Shown here piece by piece: positions 12,241 through 27,095 of a stretch of DNA of 64,000 nucleotides; positions within the stretch are counted from its first letter, which is position 1; each line of letters starts with the position of its first letter. The position numbers and the translations under genes were made by a program. The DNA comes from Himantopus leucocephalus (lineage: Eukaryota; Chordata; Aves; Charadriiformes; Recurvirostridae): assembly GCA_003993805.1 (NCBI GenBank), contig RSEF01000004.1, forward strand, positions 10,689,752 through 10,753,751, written 5' to 3'. The notes beneath the pieces are model-generated. The model was not told the DNA's origin, made no database searches, and was given only the letters and a program-made list of their open reading frames with translations.

Positions 12241-15200
12241 ATAAACAAGGTTTTATGGTGTAAGTGTGAGCTTCCAACCTCTTTTTTTTTCCCGGGAATT
12301 TGACTTCTGCAGTGAAGAAGGTTTATTACATTTGATTGCAGGTGGAAAAAGCTATATCCACTTAAGAGACCTGTCAGCTAAAAGCAAGCAGAAAACTTTT
12401 GAAATAATATTATTTTTGTAATTTTATTTTTGCATTGATAACAATACAGAATAAAGCATCTCCCCATCAGGACTTGAAAGGCAAGCCTATAGTTTATCAT
12501 TCCACCTCCACCCTCCCTCCCACCATATCAAACACTGGTCTCCTCCGGTAAACTTCAAAAAAGGTACTACAGCAATATGCAATCACCGCATCTGTACCAA
12601 GTACATACCAAACCCTTCCCAGCATTGTTGTTTATATTCAAATTTGCAGTATGTGTGTTTAAGTAGATACACATATATTAACATATGGGGTGAACAGTCT
12701 TTTTTGTGGTATCGGAACCCAGCGAAAATAACAGGTTTCTTAAATTTACTGCAGAAACCAAAACTTTTCACGGTTTGGTGCATTTTCCAATAACAAGTGT
12801 TAGGCTGTTGGCTTCAAAATAAGAACATAAATTGTTTCCTTGAGAGTGAAACAAACAGCACAAAAATTACTTTTCAGCATAAATTTTGATTGTTTGTACA
12901 CTATCACAGCTGCTATACTTGAGGAAATTGAGTGAAAATCTGTTGAAATGAAAAGAAAAACAATTTCTAAAATCTGAAGGAGTCTCCCAGAACATAACGT
13001 GTTATCGGCTCTGAGAATCTCAGCAATTTCTAGAACTTAAGCAGATACACCCCTTCTTATGTGAAGGTGGTGTGCTTACACGTACATATGTACATTTATA
13101 CAGCATACGCCTAAAAGCATATGCTATCCACCCAGTAACCTAAATTTTGTACTAGAAATCTGTAACTTTTGTTCTACAAAGAGAAATTATACTATGTATG
13201 ATTTGACTACCAAACCAAACTTCTAGTGTAGGCTGGCTGTAGTCTAGGCTGTAGCCTTCCCTGGCTAGAAAGAAGCCAGTGAAGAAAGGCAACCCAGCTC
13301 AGCCCAGTGAGCCACCTGTACTGCAACTGGATCTGTCTCGCTCTAAACAAACCATCCTTAAGAATGAGCAGTCCTCCACATCACGCCTGTAATTATGCAT
13401 GGCTCAAAATTGACTTGCATTAAATTACTGTCACAGTGTTAGCGGATCTGTCCTTTAGCATATATTAAAATTTTATTTCTGTGTGTCAATGATGCCTCAC
13501 AGTAACATGAAAAGGCTGTTAAGTTCTTTTTCACAACAAAAATAAAGTTAAAGCCTATAGGAGGCTATGAATTCTCAGATCCTCTTTTGAGCACCGATTC
13601 AAAAATGACAGGATATAGTCTTTTCCTTAATGAAAAATCTATATTTATCACTCTATTGTTCTTGTGTACTGATCCTACTGCTCTCTGAGGCCAAACTTTG
13701 AATATATTGGATTCTGAAATAATAGCCCAAGGCTCTGAGATGCTGGGTCATGATACATAAATGATGAGAGGGTTGTTCCCTTTTTCCGTGCTTCTCACCA
13801 CAAAAAGAAAATACAAATTCCAGGTTGAAAATGTTCAGAAGTCTACATTATCTGTAAAGTGCAAACTAGGCAGGGATACTTACAGAACTATAAACAATAA
13901 CATCAGAATATACTGAGAAAGATGATCTGCCTGTTCTATAGATGAACTAGTAATTTGTTGCTTTAATACCATAAAGTAAAATCCTATTTTTACCTTACCA
14001 CAGATGTGGCAAGCTCAATTTGTTTGGCGTTTTCTCTTAATTCCAATTATTCTGCATGTAACAAAGAATCAAAATATTTGAAAACACTAATTCAGGAGAA
14101 AGGTTCAGGGACTGAATTTACTAATCTATTTATAATTCACACTTAGATTCCTAGGTGTCGCACAAGTTGAAAGAGAAGAAAACCCCAACTATAATCTGTT
14201 AGTACTAAGAAAATAAAAGATATTGAAAACTTGTTTGTTTTTTACTTATAGTAAAATTTAACGCTCCTGTTATGATGAAAACATAAGGGGGAAAAGTCTA
14301 GAAAGTGTTTTTCACCTTTATCCCATAATAATACAGAGTTGCTATTATATAGATTTCTGTGAAGTTACACTGAAAATACAGTGGTGTAGAAGGTGTATGA
14401 GCAACAGCTGCCTCTCTAGATTTTGTTTCTTGGGAGTGACTACAGCTTAAGTTTTCAAAACCAGCCACTGAAATACACATCTTGCCCCAATATCCAGTTG
14501 AATTCCATGTGAACCTGGGGATATCTGATCTTCATGCTTTTTGTCAAGTACTTGAAAATTAAGATCTGAGATTCATAAACTACTTCAGCAGCTTAATATA
14601 CAGTATCCAGTAAGAATTACCACCTCAGGGAAATCCTCAGATTACCGCAACAGTAAGCGCTATAGAAACGCAAATAAAACTTTGTAATAATTAATGAATG
14701 TTCCTTTTAAAAACTGTTTAATTTCTATTATGAATTATACATATGTAGCATAACTATAGCACATATATATAAAAATAAAATTTAAAACTAATTAAAATAA
14801 TCATTTATCATGCAAAAATACACACCACACCATTTTGTCTAGGCATACGTTGTTTCTGGGAATTTTTACAGGTAAGAAATTCTTTGATTACCAGAATCAA
14901 ATGCAAACTCAGTTTTGCAAATCTCAAAGTAGATACTTCCATTAGCTGCGTTCCATAGCATCAAGCAAGATTGAGTCTGCACTGATCCAAACAAAAGAAA
15001 ATCACTACTTCCTGCCGGGCACAGCACCTTCTTACAAGGTTTCTAACCAAGGATCAAACTAGCTCATGCTTGATTAGCTGTGGGTTGACAACCAAACATA
15101 ATTACACAAGGTGTTCAGTCTACATAAATGCCTTCTGTACACCCTCCCCACTAGTCTTCTGAACTGTCGGGTTCAGAAACTCAGCATCAAGGAAGTGCTT

Positions 15201-15311
15201 GTACACCAAACACAAGGCTATTCGGTAACATAGATAAGACAGTTGCCCTACTCAAAGGAGTTTTGGAATGTATTCTTTGCATGTATTGCATATATTCCAT
15301 ACATACTTTAC

Positions 15312-15312
15312 N
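15312..15312. other. Single ambiguous base beside a poly-A run
   Basis: An N sits within TTTACNCAAAA, immediately before a run of about 16 A. Unlike the Ns at 9682 and 43010, there is no flanking duplication. It is probably a homopolymer-related base-call or contig-join ambiguity. Confidence 0.8.
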
Positions 15313-18300
15313 CAAAAAAAAAAAAAAAACACAAAACCCAGTCACTGACAAAATTCATAAGGAATACATAAGGAAATCTACCAAGGAGCTAAAGAAAGAA
15401 GATGACATTCTCTTCAACTGTCTTCAGTAAAATAAATTATCTTAAATTTATTTTAAAAAATGCTATGAAAAATACTGTTCCTTTTAAAGTTTATATTTTG
15501 GTATTTAAAAAAAATTAAAAATTAATATTTAGGAAAGGACTAAAGTCTAAACTGGGTTCCAGGTAACTCTCCAGCTTTAAAAGACTGCATTATGTAAGAC
15601 ATACGATACTTCTCTAGATTCTAACGTGTGTATCATATACTATATATACACACATAGTGGTTGTGCAATGACTGTTTGGTTTTGGGTTGTTGGGTGTTTT
15701 TTTTTTTAATTAACTTAAATTTAAGATTTAGATCTTATCCTGTTAAAGGAGACGTTTTCAGGGTTGGCAGGTAACAAAAAAAGATCACATTGTCAATGCT
15801 CCCAGATAGCTTTGCTCCTGTTCTTTTGAACTTTTTCCTACAGTAACAATTAAGGCATCCACTTTATTTAATTCAAACATGCATTATCTGCCTAAAAATG
15901 ATTTTTTTTAGTAATGCAAAAAATTGATTCAGCTTGCCATTGCTAAAAGTGTAACCATGTCTGTTCAGATAAAACTGAAAAATTCACTCAGTTATCACCG
16001 AGTGTCTGCTTTTATTTCTAAATAACATCTTACAAGTTAAAACCAGTATTTGCCAAGATTTACAGAGCCATTTCCTGAACAGCTGCCAAAATCCATTTAC
16101 CAAGCCCTCTGCACCAGTCTGGCCCATCTTACAACCATAGTATTCTCTCCTCACACCACAGAGGATGTAAAGCACTGAAGAAGCCCGAAGGGGGAAACCA
16201 CGATCTCTAACCGCTATCCCCTTCTTTGCGAGCCTCCGGAACTGCAAAAGCTCTATGTTTTTATAACCTGGGACACCCAGCATTCCAGCTCTCCTTCACT
16301 GACCAGTGGGTGCTTCTCAGTCTCCAGGCATCAGAAGACTAAATCAAGAACCTTGAGTTACAAGTTTTTTGTTCCAGTCATTGCTTCCTTCTCCCTCAAT
16401 ATTTCTTACGTGTTGTTCTACTCCATCCTACTTCACCAGGAACAAGGAGAAAATACCACACGCTAGTTCAGCCAGGGAATTTCTGTTATGCCAGATGCAT
16501 TTGCGAGAGTAAACGTGAACTGGTTTTACCTTTCCTCACTCTCCTTCCCCCTTTTTGCTATTATTCTCTTGTGCTGCTCTATTAGTCAGCTTCAGAATAC
16601 TTCCAGAATATAGAGGTTTGGTTTTTTCCCCCTATGGTTGTGTATATTGACAAATTCGATATATTTATAAAACCAGTTCAAAATGTTAAAATGCCACTTA
16701 CAAGTCATGCAGTTATGCCTGTCTAGGGTTCAATTCTTTACTTTCTTTTGCTACAACCTTCACTTATGAACAGATTTAATTTATCTTTTTCAGGCTTTTA
16801 TTACTAATCAGATTGATGGTTTCATTTTGATTTCCAGATTGTGAAGCAGACTAGAAATGTTTTTTCTAATTAAAAAGGACCTTGGGACCAGTGTTCATCC
16901 CAACGCTGACCTGGGATAAGTACAGCTTCTTGTATTAAGGCCTTAAAAGATGGTGTTTAGGTTCTCCCCACTATAACCTGTGAAAGTAAATACTGCCTAT
17001 GGAGAGTCTTGAAACAGTTTTCTACAAGAAGAAAAGTTATTGTAGTAACTGTAAAACACAAGACTTGGAATAGTGTCATTGTTTCTAGTGGCTCACTATC
17101 ACTTATGTGATTAAGGACAGCAGGATTAAGAGTTAAACTGTTTATTAAAGAAGCTAAAGAACTGATTCTTGGACATGCATAACACCAGTCTCAGTGGAGT
17201 ACTTAGAAAGAAGAATCTCTAATTTGAGATCATTTAGAAAGCAGATGACTAAGTTTATACTAGGAAAAAATAAAATAATATAAACAAAATTGGATCCTTA
17301 ACATTTGGGACCACAGGTTGAGTGCTTTCTCCTACAGGCTTGCAGTCCAAGGAAGTGTATCATCAGCAAAAAAAAATTGATCTTAAAGAAGCACAAAAAC
17401 AGCAATAGGAATCTTCCTCTGTAAACACAGAGAATTCCTACTTACAGAGGAATACATTCTTAAAAGGGCAGTCTTGTTACTTTCTTGTTTTTACTAAGCC
17501 GAGTGATCTACATGAACCTATCTGGTCAGTAAGAGAGAGTTTAACTTTGGAACAAACTGGGGTTTTTTTTTCCAGCCCCCTGAAAGTAGTAGAAAGTATC
17601 TTATTTACCAATTAAAAATTTTCTGAAGGAGGGAGAGTGGGGGGAGTGGAAGCAAGAAGGAAACAGAAGGAGAAAGAAATGAATGGAAATTCCAAAACCT
17701 CTACTCACCACAGGGCACTACGCTGCATCCTCAAAGGCAATCGAAGCTCTGGCACCTTAAGTGATTCGTCTCTCCCTTGTAGTGGCTCTACACCCATACC
17801 ACTCATGTGCTGCCTTTATTTTCATCCCCTCCCAAAAATAAAACCATTCCCATTTACTTTAAGACTGAAAGTAGAATGTCTCATTATATAATTAAGCTTC
17901 ATTAGTAAAGACCATTATTACCTTTTCCATTCAACAGTAAAGTATACACATGAAGAAAACTTGTCTTTCCAAACTATGTTGATTTAGCCACTTGAAAGGC
18001 AGTTAGCTCATTATCCACACACTTAAACCCACCTGTACATTTTACAACACAATACCGAAATCTTCCTATCCTTCTAAACACTGATACTACCACTACTTTT
18101 TTCCAGGTGAAATCAATGTTGCATTCCTAATTGCTGCTATTGATAACTGATACGTCACAGCTGATTCATCTTAAAATCTACACTGTTTTCAAAGAAATTT
18201 GATCTCTCCTTAAAGCCAAAGAGCAGCTGTGGCTAGGAGGACAAATGCTGTTACTTAAAAACAGAAGAGAAAGCAAAGGGAATGTAGGATTGAAAGGAAC

Positions 18301-21300
18301 TCATGACAGTCAACATTACATATTTCATAACAGAACAGGTATTTATCAGTTATTGAGCTAACAGCTACATCTAATTAGCCAAGCCTTGCACCTTTGTTTA
18401 TTTATGAACCAAAGGCTTGAACAAAAAGGATTACATATGTCATTAAGTATAATGCTTATCATCCAACAAATTAAACAGGTGAACATGACTAGTTCAGCTT
18501 ATTTTTTTTCTCTGACAATTTTAATTCTGCCATTTAATTCACAAATAGACACTGTCTCAGTTTGGAAGCCAGGATGGTTTTGCAAAGACTTTCAGATGAA
18601 TTAGGCCTCAAATCAGCAAAACACCAACACATAGTCAGTATTCTTGAAGTAATCAATACTATTTACGTACTTTAAAAATAAAGTCAGTGGATTGGTAGAT
18701 TGGTAGCATCCAGAGCAACTTATCACATACGTGCACATATGCACAAAGAAATTCCCCACTCTCCATGTCCTTCTCTATGGGCTTCGAGTGTTCAGTGGAT
18801 TTCCCATTTAACAAGTTTCCTATGTTTCCATGGCTTTCATTCTAATTTGCTACATTTCAACACAATTACTTCAAGTCCCCTTCATGAGTCCCTCCAAAAT
18901 TTTCATAAATACCTCACAACTAATAACTAGAAGCAATCCAGAAGATATGGTCCCTCAAAGAAGCAAAAATGCATCTCTCCTCTCTCCTCTTTTGGCTAAA
19001 GGCAGCTGATAGCAGATATACAGAGAAGAACAAGAACTTGATAAGCATTGATTAACACTTCCCTGAACTAACTGGGAATTTTTGATCAGAAGTAGTATCT
19101 CTCTGTACAATAGCCTCTCAGAGAATGTTCTTGCACTGATTTGACTAGCCTGTCAAACCCATATACATTTGAGCATTCAGAGCATACTGTGGTAAAGAGT
19201 TTTGAGTCTACTGTATTTGAAGAACCACCTGCTTTTGTTTGGTTTAACATCTGTTAGTTTCACCTGTGCTCTAGTTCTTACATGAGGAGTAACAATGAAC
19301 AACGAGTCTCTATTCACCTTCTCCACACCATTTGTGACTTCCCACAGCTTTATACCACCCTTCATCATGCAATATAGGAGTTGCTCTTTACCCATCATCA
19401 TCACTCTTCTGGTTTTCCCTCTTCAATTTTCTTCTGTGTCATTTGGCAGATAGCTGGAAGGAGACCAGAACTGCACCATATTCAAGATGAAAGTGCACCT
19501 TGAATCTACAGTCACATACCACTGTTTTCTGTTTGTTCTATACACTTTTCCAAAAAATTCCCAACAATCACTTGGTTTTGGCTGCTCCATGTTAAGAAAT
19601 GCTAAAACAGATATTGTAGATCCTTGCTAACTAGGTAATTATTCATATACATAATTCTACAGGCAGGCTGCCTATACAGGTTTAGAGACATGGGGACATG
19701 TATCTGATCTCAAAGGTAAAGAGACAAGATCCTGTTGCAATACGCCTAATACCACTATTTTCTGAATAAAAATAAGTACATAAAGAGCCTTCAGGCAATC
19801 TGTTTATATTTAAATGAATGTGAAATTGATGTGCCCTATTTTATTCATCCTGTTTACTGGCAGAGGGTTGGACAGTTTAGCAACCAATTAAATAAAAGAC
19901 ACACGTAACAGCATGCTTCACAAAAAGTGAATACAATTTAAGCACTCCCACTACCCCCCAAACAATCACTCTGTCCACTTCCAAAATCAGATATTAATAT
20001 TAATCAAAAACAAGGGTTTGTTAAAGCCAAAGTCTAAAGCACTTGCAAAACCAGAATGATTCCTTGAAAGGTATTAAGCCGCATGTCTGTACAGCCTTGA
20101 AATTCCAACTTTACCTTCTTATGCTTCACTAATTATTTTAATGACTGGTTATTTCTCCTGACTCTTAAAACATGCAGAATATCACTGAGAGAGATTAATT
20201 TGGCAAAATATATACTCAAAGGTTAACATAGGTACAACCTCTACAGTTTAGAGGAGACATGCACATCCTCCCAGTGTTCCCACTGTTTTTTTCCCCTGCA
20301 CTTTCCCACACCATTTTCATACAGCTGCAATTTGAAAACCATTCCACATTCTAGCTTGAACAACAGTGAGTCACGGACAGTTAATCACGGGTCCACAGTA
20401 AATAAAGTTGACCTCTTTAATGTTTGTGAGTCATTAAAAGTAGAAGTTCAGCAATTTCTGGAAAACCAAGATCAAAGATTATAACTTTTAAGAAATAGCA
20501 GAGCTATGGAATTATCTTAACATAATCACACAAATATGCTTCGTGTGTCATCCCACACTCATCCACTATTAGGTTCTGAAAAAGAGATTAAGAAGTGTGC
20601 ATCCCGCTGCCGTGGAAAACATGAGACTGTATTGCTTTCAGTGTATCAAACTGGAGTTTCACCCACATGGGTGAAGATAGGTTGGTCACAGTATTCCTGC
20701 TAAATCAAGGCAATCTGATGACCGTGGCTTTGTACCATATTATCTATGACTCCAGAAACTGTGCTTCACATACTTACCGTACAGTGACAGTCTGGAGCCA
20801 TGAATATTTAAATGTTCTAGTATTTCTCAACATTTGCCAAAACCTCTTTTCAATGACAGAATTATATGTTTCCTCAAAAATATTCAATTACTCCAATCCA
20901 CAATAAGACCACAGAAGGGAATACATTTGGATTACTAGACTAAACTAATTTAAAGTTAGCAGGCAAGTCAATAACTTACTCAAAACTGTTCCTCTGTAAG
21001 AATTCTCATTGCTCAAGTGTCACAATTGGCTTACACCTTACCACTGATACAGGATCTTGCTTTAAGATCATACTAGTGAAGCTGCATGCTGGTTTAGTGT
21101 TTTGTGTAATAATTTGTTTTAATTTAATATGCAACTCAAACTTGATTGATGTTAAAATAGCCTTTACCTTAACTGCTGTAAAGATTATTATACCTAACTG
21201 TTACACATAGGGACTCCATTAGCATGAGACATATTAGCACCTATTGAATAGTGTTTTAAGTGGATAAATCCCCAGGACAACTGAAAGATCTTTTAATCGG

Positions 21301-22616
21301 TGGTTCTATTAAAACGTTTCTTTGGGGGAACATATGCTCATGAAGGTAAAGACAGTACACCCCACACAGGTTAAGAACAGCCTTCTCAAATGCAGTAAGT
21401 ATTCCAGGAGGTACGAACAGTACATGAAGCAAATCCCTTTTACAGGCTCATGAATTTATGTAGCAACTTCCCTCTTCCCCTAAACAGTCACCTGAAAACT
21501 ACTGCCTGCAGTAAGACCACTCATCGTCTCATCAACTTGCAGAATCACTGCCACAGAATGAAAACAAAAAATAACGCAACATGGGAACACAGAAAGTCAG
21601 AGCCGTGCAATGGACTCTCCCACAAAACATTCATCACTCATGCAAACTGCATGGCCAGTTCAGGTGTCCCATTTTTCAGCACCAATATAGCTTAAGGTGC
21701 GTTATTGCAAGTATCAGAATATTATAAAACAAAGAAAAATCAAAATGAAAAAAAAAAGTAGTAGGTATTAGCTTTCCTCCTTCTTACTTGGGTACAATCC
21801 TTTCACTCATAAAGTACAAGACCAATTAGCAACTAATTGAAACTCATCATCTCAACTTTTCTAAATACGCCATGCATGGGCAGTAACCAGTTTCAAGAAC
21901 ATGCAGAGAGGCACAGATTCGCTAAAGATGTCCAACATTTAAGAGAATTCACAAATTGATTATGTGCTACTGTGGGGCATTGTGTTAAGAAAGGCTGCTA
22001 GGCTTTTTAGAGACCGTCATCTATCTCAGCATAGAGAATTAGCCATTCTACGTAAGCCCAACACTTAACCTACCAAGAGGAAGAACCCGAGGGAATGTAC
22101 ATAAGTGATTTAATACTTTCTGAACACAAACACACAAAGAAAAATCGTGAGATGGCTCCACTACTGTATCTATCAATTGTGAAGTTTTACAATAATTCTT
22201 TCCAGTTCAACTTCTTGCAGGACCAACTTAATTCATAAAATGATTTGAGATCTACCATCTGTTGTCACATATCATTACTCAATGAAAACTGCCCAGTATA
22301 GAGATAAGAAAAACATCTGAATAAGGGACTGGATAAAATAAAGACCTGAGCAGTGCAGATACAGAAAAGTAAGAAATATCTGAATCCTTACTGCAGACCA
22401 CCTTCTTCCAATTTGCCTATATGTAACAGACCATAAATACAAACTACAGAGATTTTTGGATTCCTTGTTGATGCTAAAACCTTAAACGTTAGCATCTACA
22501 AATAGTACTTTATATCACATGCAATGAGGTATCTCAGCACATACCCATCCCAGATGGCCTGACCTCCGTGCCACAGCAAAATATCCTTGTGAAAAGCCAT
22601 CAGGGTTAGGAAGCAG

Positions 22617-22840
22617 GGAGATTTAGATTAGATATCAGGAAGAAATTTTTCACTGTGCGGGTCGTGAGACACTGGACAGGTTGCCCAGAGAAGCTGCCCC
22701 ATCCCTAGAAGCGTTCGAGGCCAGGCTGGATGGGGCTTTGGGCAGCCTGGTCTGATGGGAGGTCTCCCTGCCCAGGGCAGGGGGGTTGGAACTAGATGAT
22801 GTTTAAGGTCCCCTCCAACCTAAACCATTCTAGGATTCTA
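22617..22840 (+). mobile_element. CR1 LINE 3'-end fragment
   Basis: The order of blocks matches the CR1 3' region: a TTTAGATTAGATATCAGGAA-type block, then GGTTGCCCAGAGAAGCTG, then GCCAGGCTGGATGGGGCTTTG, then GGGGGGTTGGAACTAGATGA. It ends with AACCATTCTAGGATTCTA, the CR1 tail octamer repeat. The element is 5'-truncated, as most CR1 copies are, with small deletions, so it is inactive. It is in sense orientation on the plus strand, opposite to DACH2. Confidence 0.95.
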
Positions 22841-23079
22841 TTTAAACCCCTAATAAGTCCCAGAACCTTTTAATCCAATGAGAATTCCTTTCTTCTTTTT
22901 GAGTCTCCCATAATTCTGACCAAATATACTTAGACCCCGTGTACTGAAATTACTCATACAAATGTTCTTAGTACAAATACTTTGTGTAAGAGTTCTGCAA
23001 AAAGGTCTTCTCGTCTTTCCTTTTGTGAAGAATTTTGACGTGATAACGATGAAAATACACAAACAGATGTGAAATTATG

Positions 23080-23123
23080 TGATCTTTAAGGTCCCTTCCA
23101 GCATAAACCATTCTATGATTCTA
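23080..23123 (+). mobile_element. Short CR1 3'-terminal fragment
   Basis: Only the last 44 bases of a CR1 element: TGATCTTTAAGGTCCCTTCC followed by an AAACCATTCTATGATTCTA-type tail. It lies about 240 bases downstream of the tail of the larger CR1 at 22617-22840 in the same orientation. It may be a separate, extremely truncated insertion. Confidence 0.88.
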
Positions 23124-24849
23124 CGAACTGATTCAATTCAATCATACTGCTGGAAGGTACAGAGAGCCTCCCCATCCATTAAGTGTTTATGAAAACACTC
23201 AACCAACAGTTTACATCTGTATCAGACAAAGGAAAGCAGAAGCAGAACTTGCATTCTTCATGTTGAATCATCCAAAAACAACACAGAAAAGCCAGATTAT
23301 CTACCACAGTCAGCATCTTAATTGCTTTCAAATTTCATTTTTGTGAGGTTTTTTCCTTTTTAAATCCCTATGACATACACCTAACCACTAACAAAAAGAT
23401 TATTTTGACATCATTGCTTTTGGCTTCTCAGTCTTTATGTGGGATACCTTCCCACCTTCCTGGGGAAGTTATTAAGCTTTTCCCAGATTATATCAGTAAA
23501 CCCCTGTGTGTGTACATATGTTTATATGCACATAAGCACAAGCCATACAGGCAGGGAAGCTGAGGTACCTTAATAAATAAGGCAGATCCTGCAAGCAATG
23601 TGTCCCTCAAACTTTCAAAACTGACTGTGTCATATATAGTAAACCTTTTCCTACTATTTCATATATTTACTTCTAAAGGGCAAGAGCTGACTGAGTGAAG
23701 GCATTTACCAGGTCTGTAGAAAACACAGCTGGATTTATATTGTCTGAAAGATTGGTCTGTACCTTGCTTTTAGAGAACGTGGACGTACTGGTTATCTATG
23801 TAGTATCCTATGAATTCATACGCTCATGCATGAATACTATCTCATTTATTTATAAAGGAAGTAATACATGCTTACGTAGGAATAGCTGAAATCTCAGTTA
23901 ATCTCTAGAATACTCTTATTTTATTGGCATACTGTATCTTAATCATGTACAATAAGTACATCAATAACTGAGTAAAGGGAAAACAAAAGTAATGTGTTTT
24001 CAAACTCTCAGTGTTATCACCCAATACAAGAGTTGTTTTATCATGCCTTCAGCAACAGTAATAACACACTGATAGTTTGAACCCACTGTGGGAAAGTGCC
24101 TTAAGCAGGAGGATCTGCTTATAAAGGCACGATTTGTACAAGTCTGCTTATGAAACAGAAAACACAGAAAATAGGACTGTAAGCTTTTGTAGAGGTCAAG
24201 ACATGATTCTTGTGTATACATACGTTTAAGATATAAATTTATGATCATCTAAACATCTAAATTTAAGCAGAATCTCACTCATAACTCAAAGGGACACTTC
24301 CCAAACTAGGCACAGAACATTACCAAAGAGATGGCTGTTCTCCTTAGTTGAGCATTTGCATTTTCATATTAAAAGGCAAAGTTTTTGTTTTTAACCAGCA
24401 GTTAAGCATTCAAAAAAAGAGACTGAGATACTTGAATAGAAGTATCTGACAGGCTCAGGACACCTAACAGCACAATGACAAGCACTTTTATAAAAAACAA
24501 TCTACAAATATATGTATTCTGTCCTTCAAACCATACTACTAGTAAAGCCAAATAGAGACACTTGCACTACCCTGTTTATAAGAACTGGAAGAGAAACTAC
24601 TAAGTGACTCAATTCTTGAACCTTAATAATTGAATTTAAATTTAATATGGAAAATTATGGGCAAAGACCGGACAGAAGAATTATCCTCTTATGAAAAAGA
24701 TCACTAAAGCAAGACTAGAAATAGCAAAACAAGACATTATTATTGCTTTTTGAACAAATACACAGATTTATCTTGTACTGCTATAGTACCTTCAGCAGTT
24801 TCATTGTCAGGTCCCATTTTCTGCTTCCTCCATTCTCCCCTTCTCCTGA

Positions 24850-25100
24850 TTCAAAACCATCCCTTTAACACATCATTCCTAATTAGATGATTAGTGCTTG
24901 GAAGGGCAGGAGATAAGTCATTTGCATAATTTAATCATAAGAAGAAGTTAAAGATACAGATTTTGCTGTTCGTTTGTACAATTATCTTCACTGGCCTGGG
25001 GGGTTGAGATATTAATGTGATTAAACAGTATTTCTGCAAACAGGCAACTGTGTGTCCTCTATTAAAGCAGAGCTGGAGGCAAATGAAAAATTAATTTTAG
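24850..25100. promoter_or_regulatory. Candidate intronic cis-regulatory block B (POU/homeodomain motifs)
   Basis: Contains the octamer ATTTGCAT at 24920-24927, running into AATTTAAT (a POU/homeodomain composite layout). It also has TAATTAG at 24880-24886, followed by GATGATTAG, and a TTAATTTTA at the right end. This is typical of neural or sensory enhancers in appearance only; no conservation evidence is available. Confidence 0.28.
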
Positions 25101-27071
25101 AAGACAATCAATTTTATTCTACATGACTGTAATAAATAACAGCCCATCTGCAGACAAGTCATTAGGCCCTGGGAGGCTACATGTGTCACAAAGTCTAAAT
25201 GACATACAAGGCCGAATTTTCCACCAAAACCAGAATGAGTAATAAATAGCACACCAACTGCCATTCCTGTTCAGAAAGTGCATAGCACTTCCCAAAAAGA
25301 TCAGGTGCATGTGTAAAGTACTAATCACTGACCACAATTTAAGCTTGTGCACTGTTCAGAAATACAGGCACTTGGTGGTTTACCCTTCATCATATTTTCA
25401 GTCTCAGCTTGAGACAGGTTAAAGTTTTTCCACCGATATTACTGAATACCAGTAATGAACAATCCCTTGTATGTTGTGAGACTGCTACTGCTTTGAAACA
25501 CAGAATCAACAGGCCTTGAACAGAATTAAAGTTTCTCAGGTACTAGTTTTCCCAATACTCTGCTGAAATAATTTTGAATTGAACAGTTATAAAAGAACAA
25601 ACTGTTTTTAACATGTCCAAGAACTTGAATCAATAGCTATGAAAAATCAAGACTTTTCTGAATTCTACCTGCAAGAGTAAATCAAGAGTTGACTAAACAG
25701 CCAGGATGCCACCTATGATACTGTAAACTTTATGAAATGTACATGCTTAAGTACATAATTATTATCAGTTTCCTACTTTTTAAACTGTTAAGGTGCATAG
25801 TATTTTTTTCCCACTACTCCTTAATTGCAGTCACCTCCACTTAGAATATTAAATCTCCCTCCTTTGTTTAAAAATAATCAAGACTGAGCTTAATCATACC
25901 TCATATATTTGAGACTAAGTAAGGATATCTGAATATCAGCAACATACACCATATGCACAGTAACAAGTTTTAGTAACAAGTTTATAGTATTCACTATACG
26001 GAAAATAGTTTCTATTTACCACCATTGGTAAACACTTTCCACACTGGGAAAAGTGAAAATCCCTGTACAAGTTTGCACAAACACCCTGTAATCCCCTATT
26101 CTTGACAAAAGTTCAGCAGTCAATGCAAGCATACATTTATTGAATTTTACTACTTCTAGCCCCTGTAGTGTCTTTCACCAGAATTATTCAAATACACAGA
26201 GAATCTTTATCTGAATGTTTTGGGCTTCCACTACATACTTTCTCTATGTTTATTTTCTATATGAGTATATGGACTTAAGAGTAATTAAAATCTATCCAAA
26301 TATGAGGTAAGTTAAATATGTAGTGGATACAACCGATTTCCAGAGGATCCTTTCATTATTCCACTTCCGAATTTGCACAAAATGTTCCCTGGTGTGGACC
26401 AAAGTGACTTACAGATTAGTTCGTGGATATGCATTTAGTTTTTATTGCTTTCTGTGCTCCCGATCCAAAACCACCGAAATCAATTGAAAGACTCTGGTTC
26501 TGCAATGGTTCCATTGCAGAATTTCATCTGCAATGAGGTCAAAAGGACAAAGCAATCTCCTTCACATGAGATCCAAAGCCTTCATGTTCATTCAGTCTCC
26601 TCGACAGCGCTGCATAGAAAGCTTATAGCCAAATCTTAACACATTCTTTAACTGAGTTATTAACACTTAAAATACCTTCAGTCTTAAAACTCCTGTACGT
26701 TTTTCTTTCTGTCCCATGACTCAGTTGGGTTAGTTTCTGACCACCACTGACTGTTTTAAGACCCTCAACAGCATCACTCCAGGATACACAATAAACTGAA
26801 TAGAAAGACTATCTGCTCTGAAAAAAGGGCGGCTGAAACCAGTGTTTCAGAATAGGGCGTTATGAAAAATCAACAGCAGAAAAAGGAAGTTTCCAATCTT
26901 GCCCACAGTCATACAACTGAACTAAGCAACCATCCTAAGCACTTAAATAAAAATGTTCTATGTCCACTTATTGTCTGTAGATTTGTTTACTGTCATTCAA
27001 ATTGTCATAGTGCTACACATCAAAGGGGATTATTTTGGAAACAATGTGAGAAAAAAAAAAGTTTTACAAAG

Positions 27072-27095
27072 CCAGAGGATCTACCAGAGGATCTA
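27072..27095. repeat. 12-bp perfect tandem duplication
   Basis: CCAGAGGATCTA occurs twice back to back. It is a small local slippage-type duplication with no evident function. Confidence 0.85.

Larger units (their letters stand above)
9831..22616. other. Intronic stretch, no gene; a G-rich block and one candidate regulatory block
   Basis: AT-rich intronic DNA. It holds a G-rich block (10015-10118), a motif-dense candidate regulatory stretch (about 11940-12240) and a lone N at 15312 next to a poly-A run. Otherwise no repeats of a recognised family, no RNA gene and no exon are visible. Confidence 0.55.

Noticed and set aside
15984..16283. 99-codon minus-strand open frame
   Set aside because: No recognisable domain or repeat-protein similarity; length consistent with chance.
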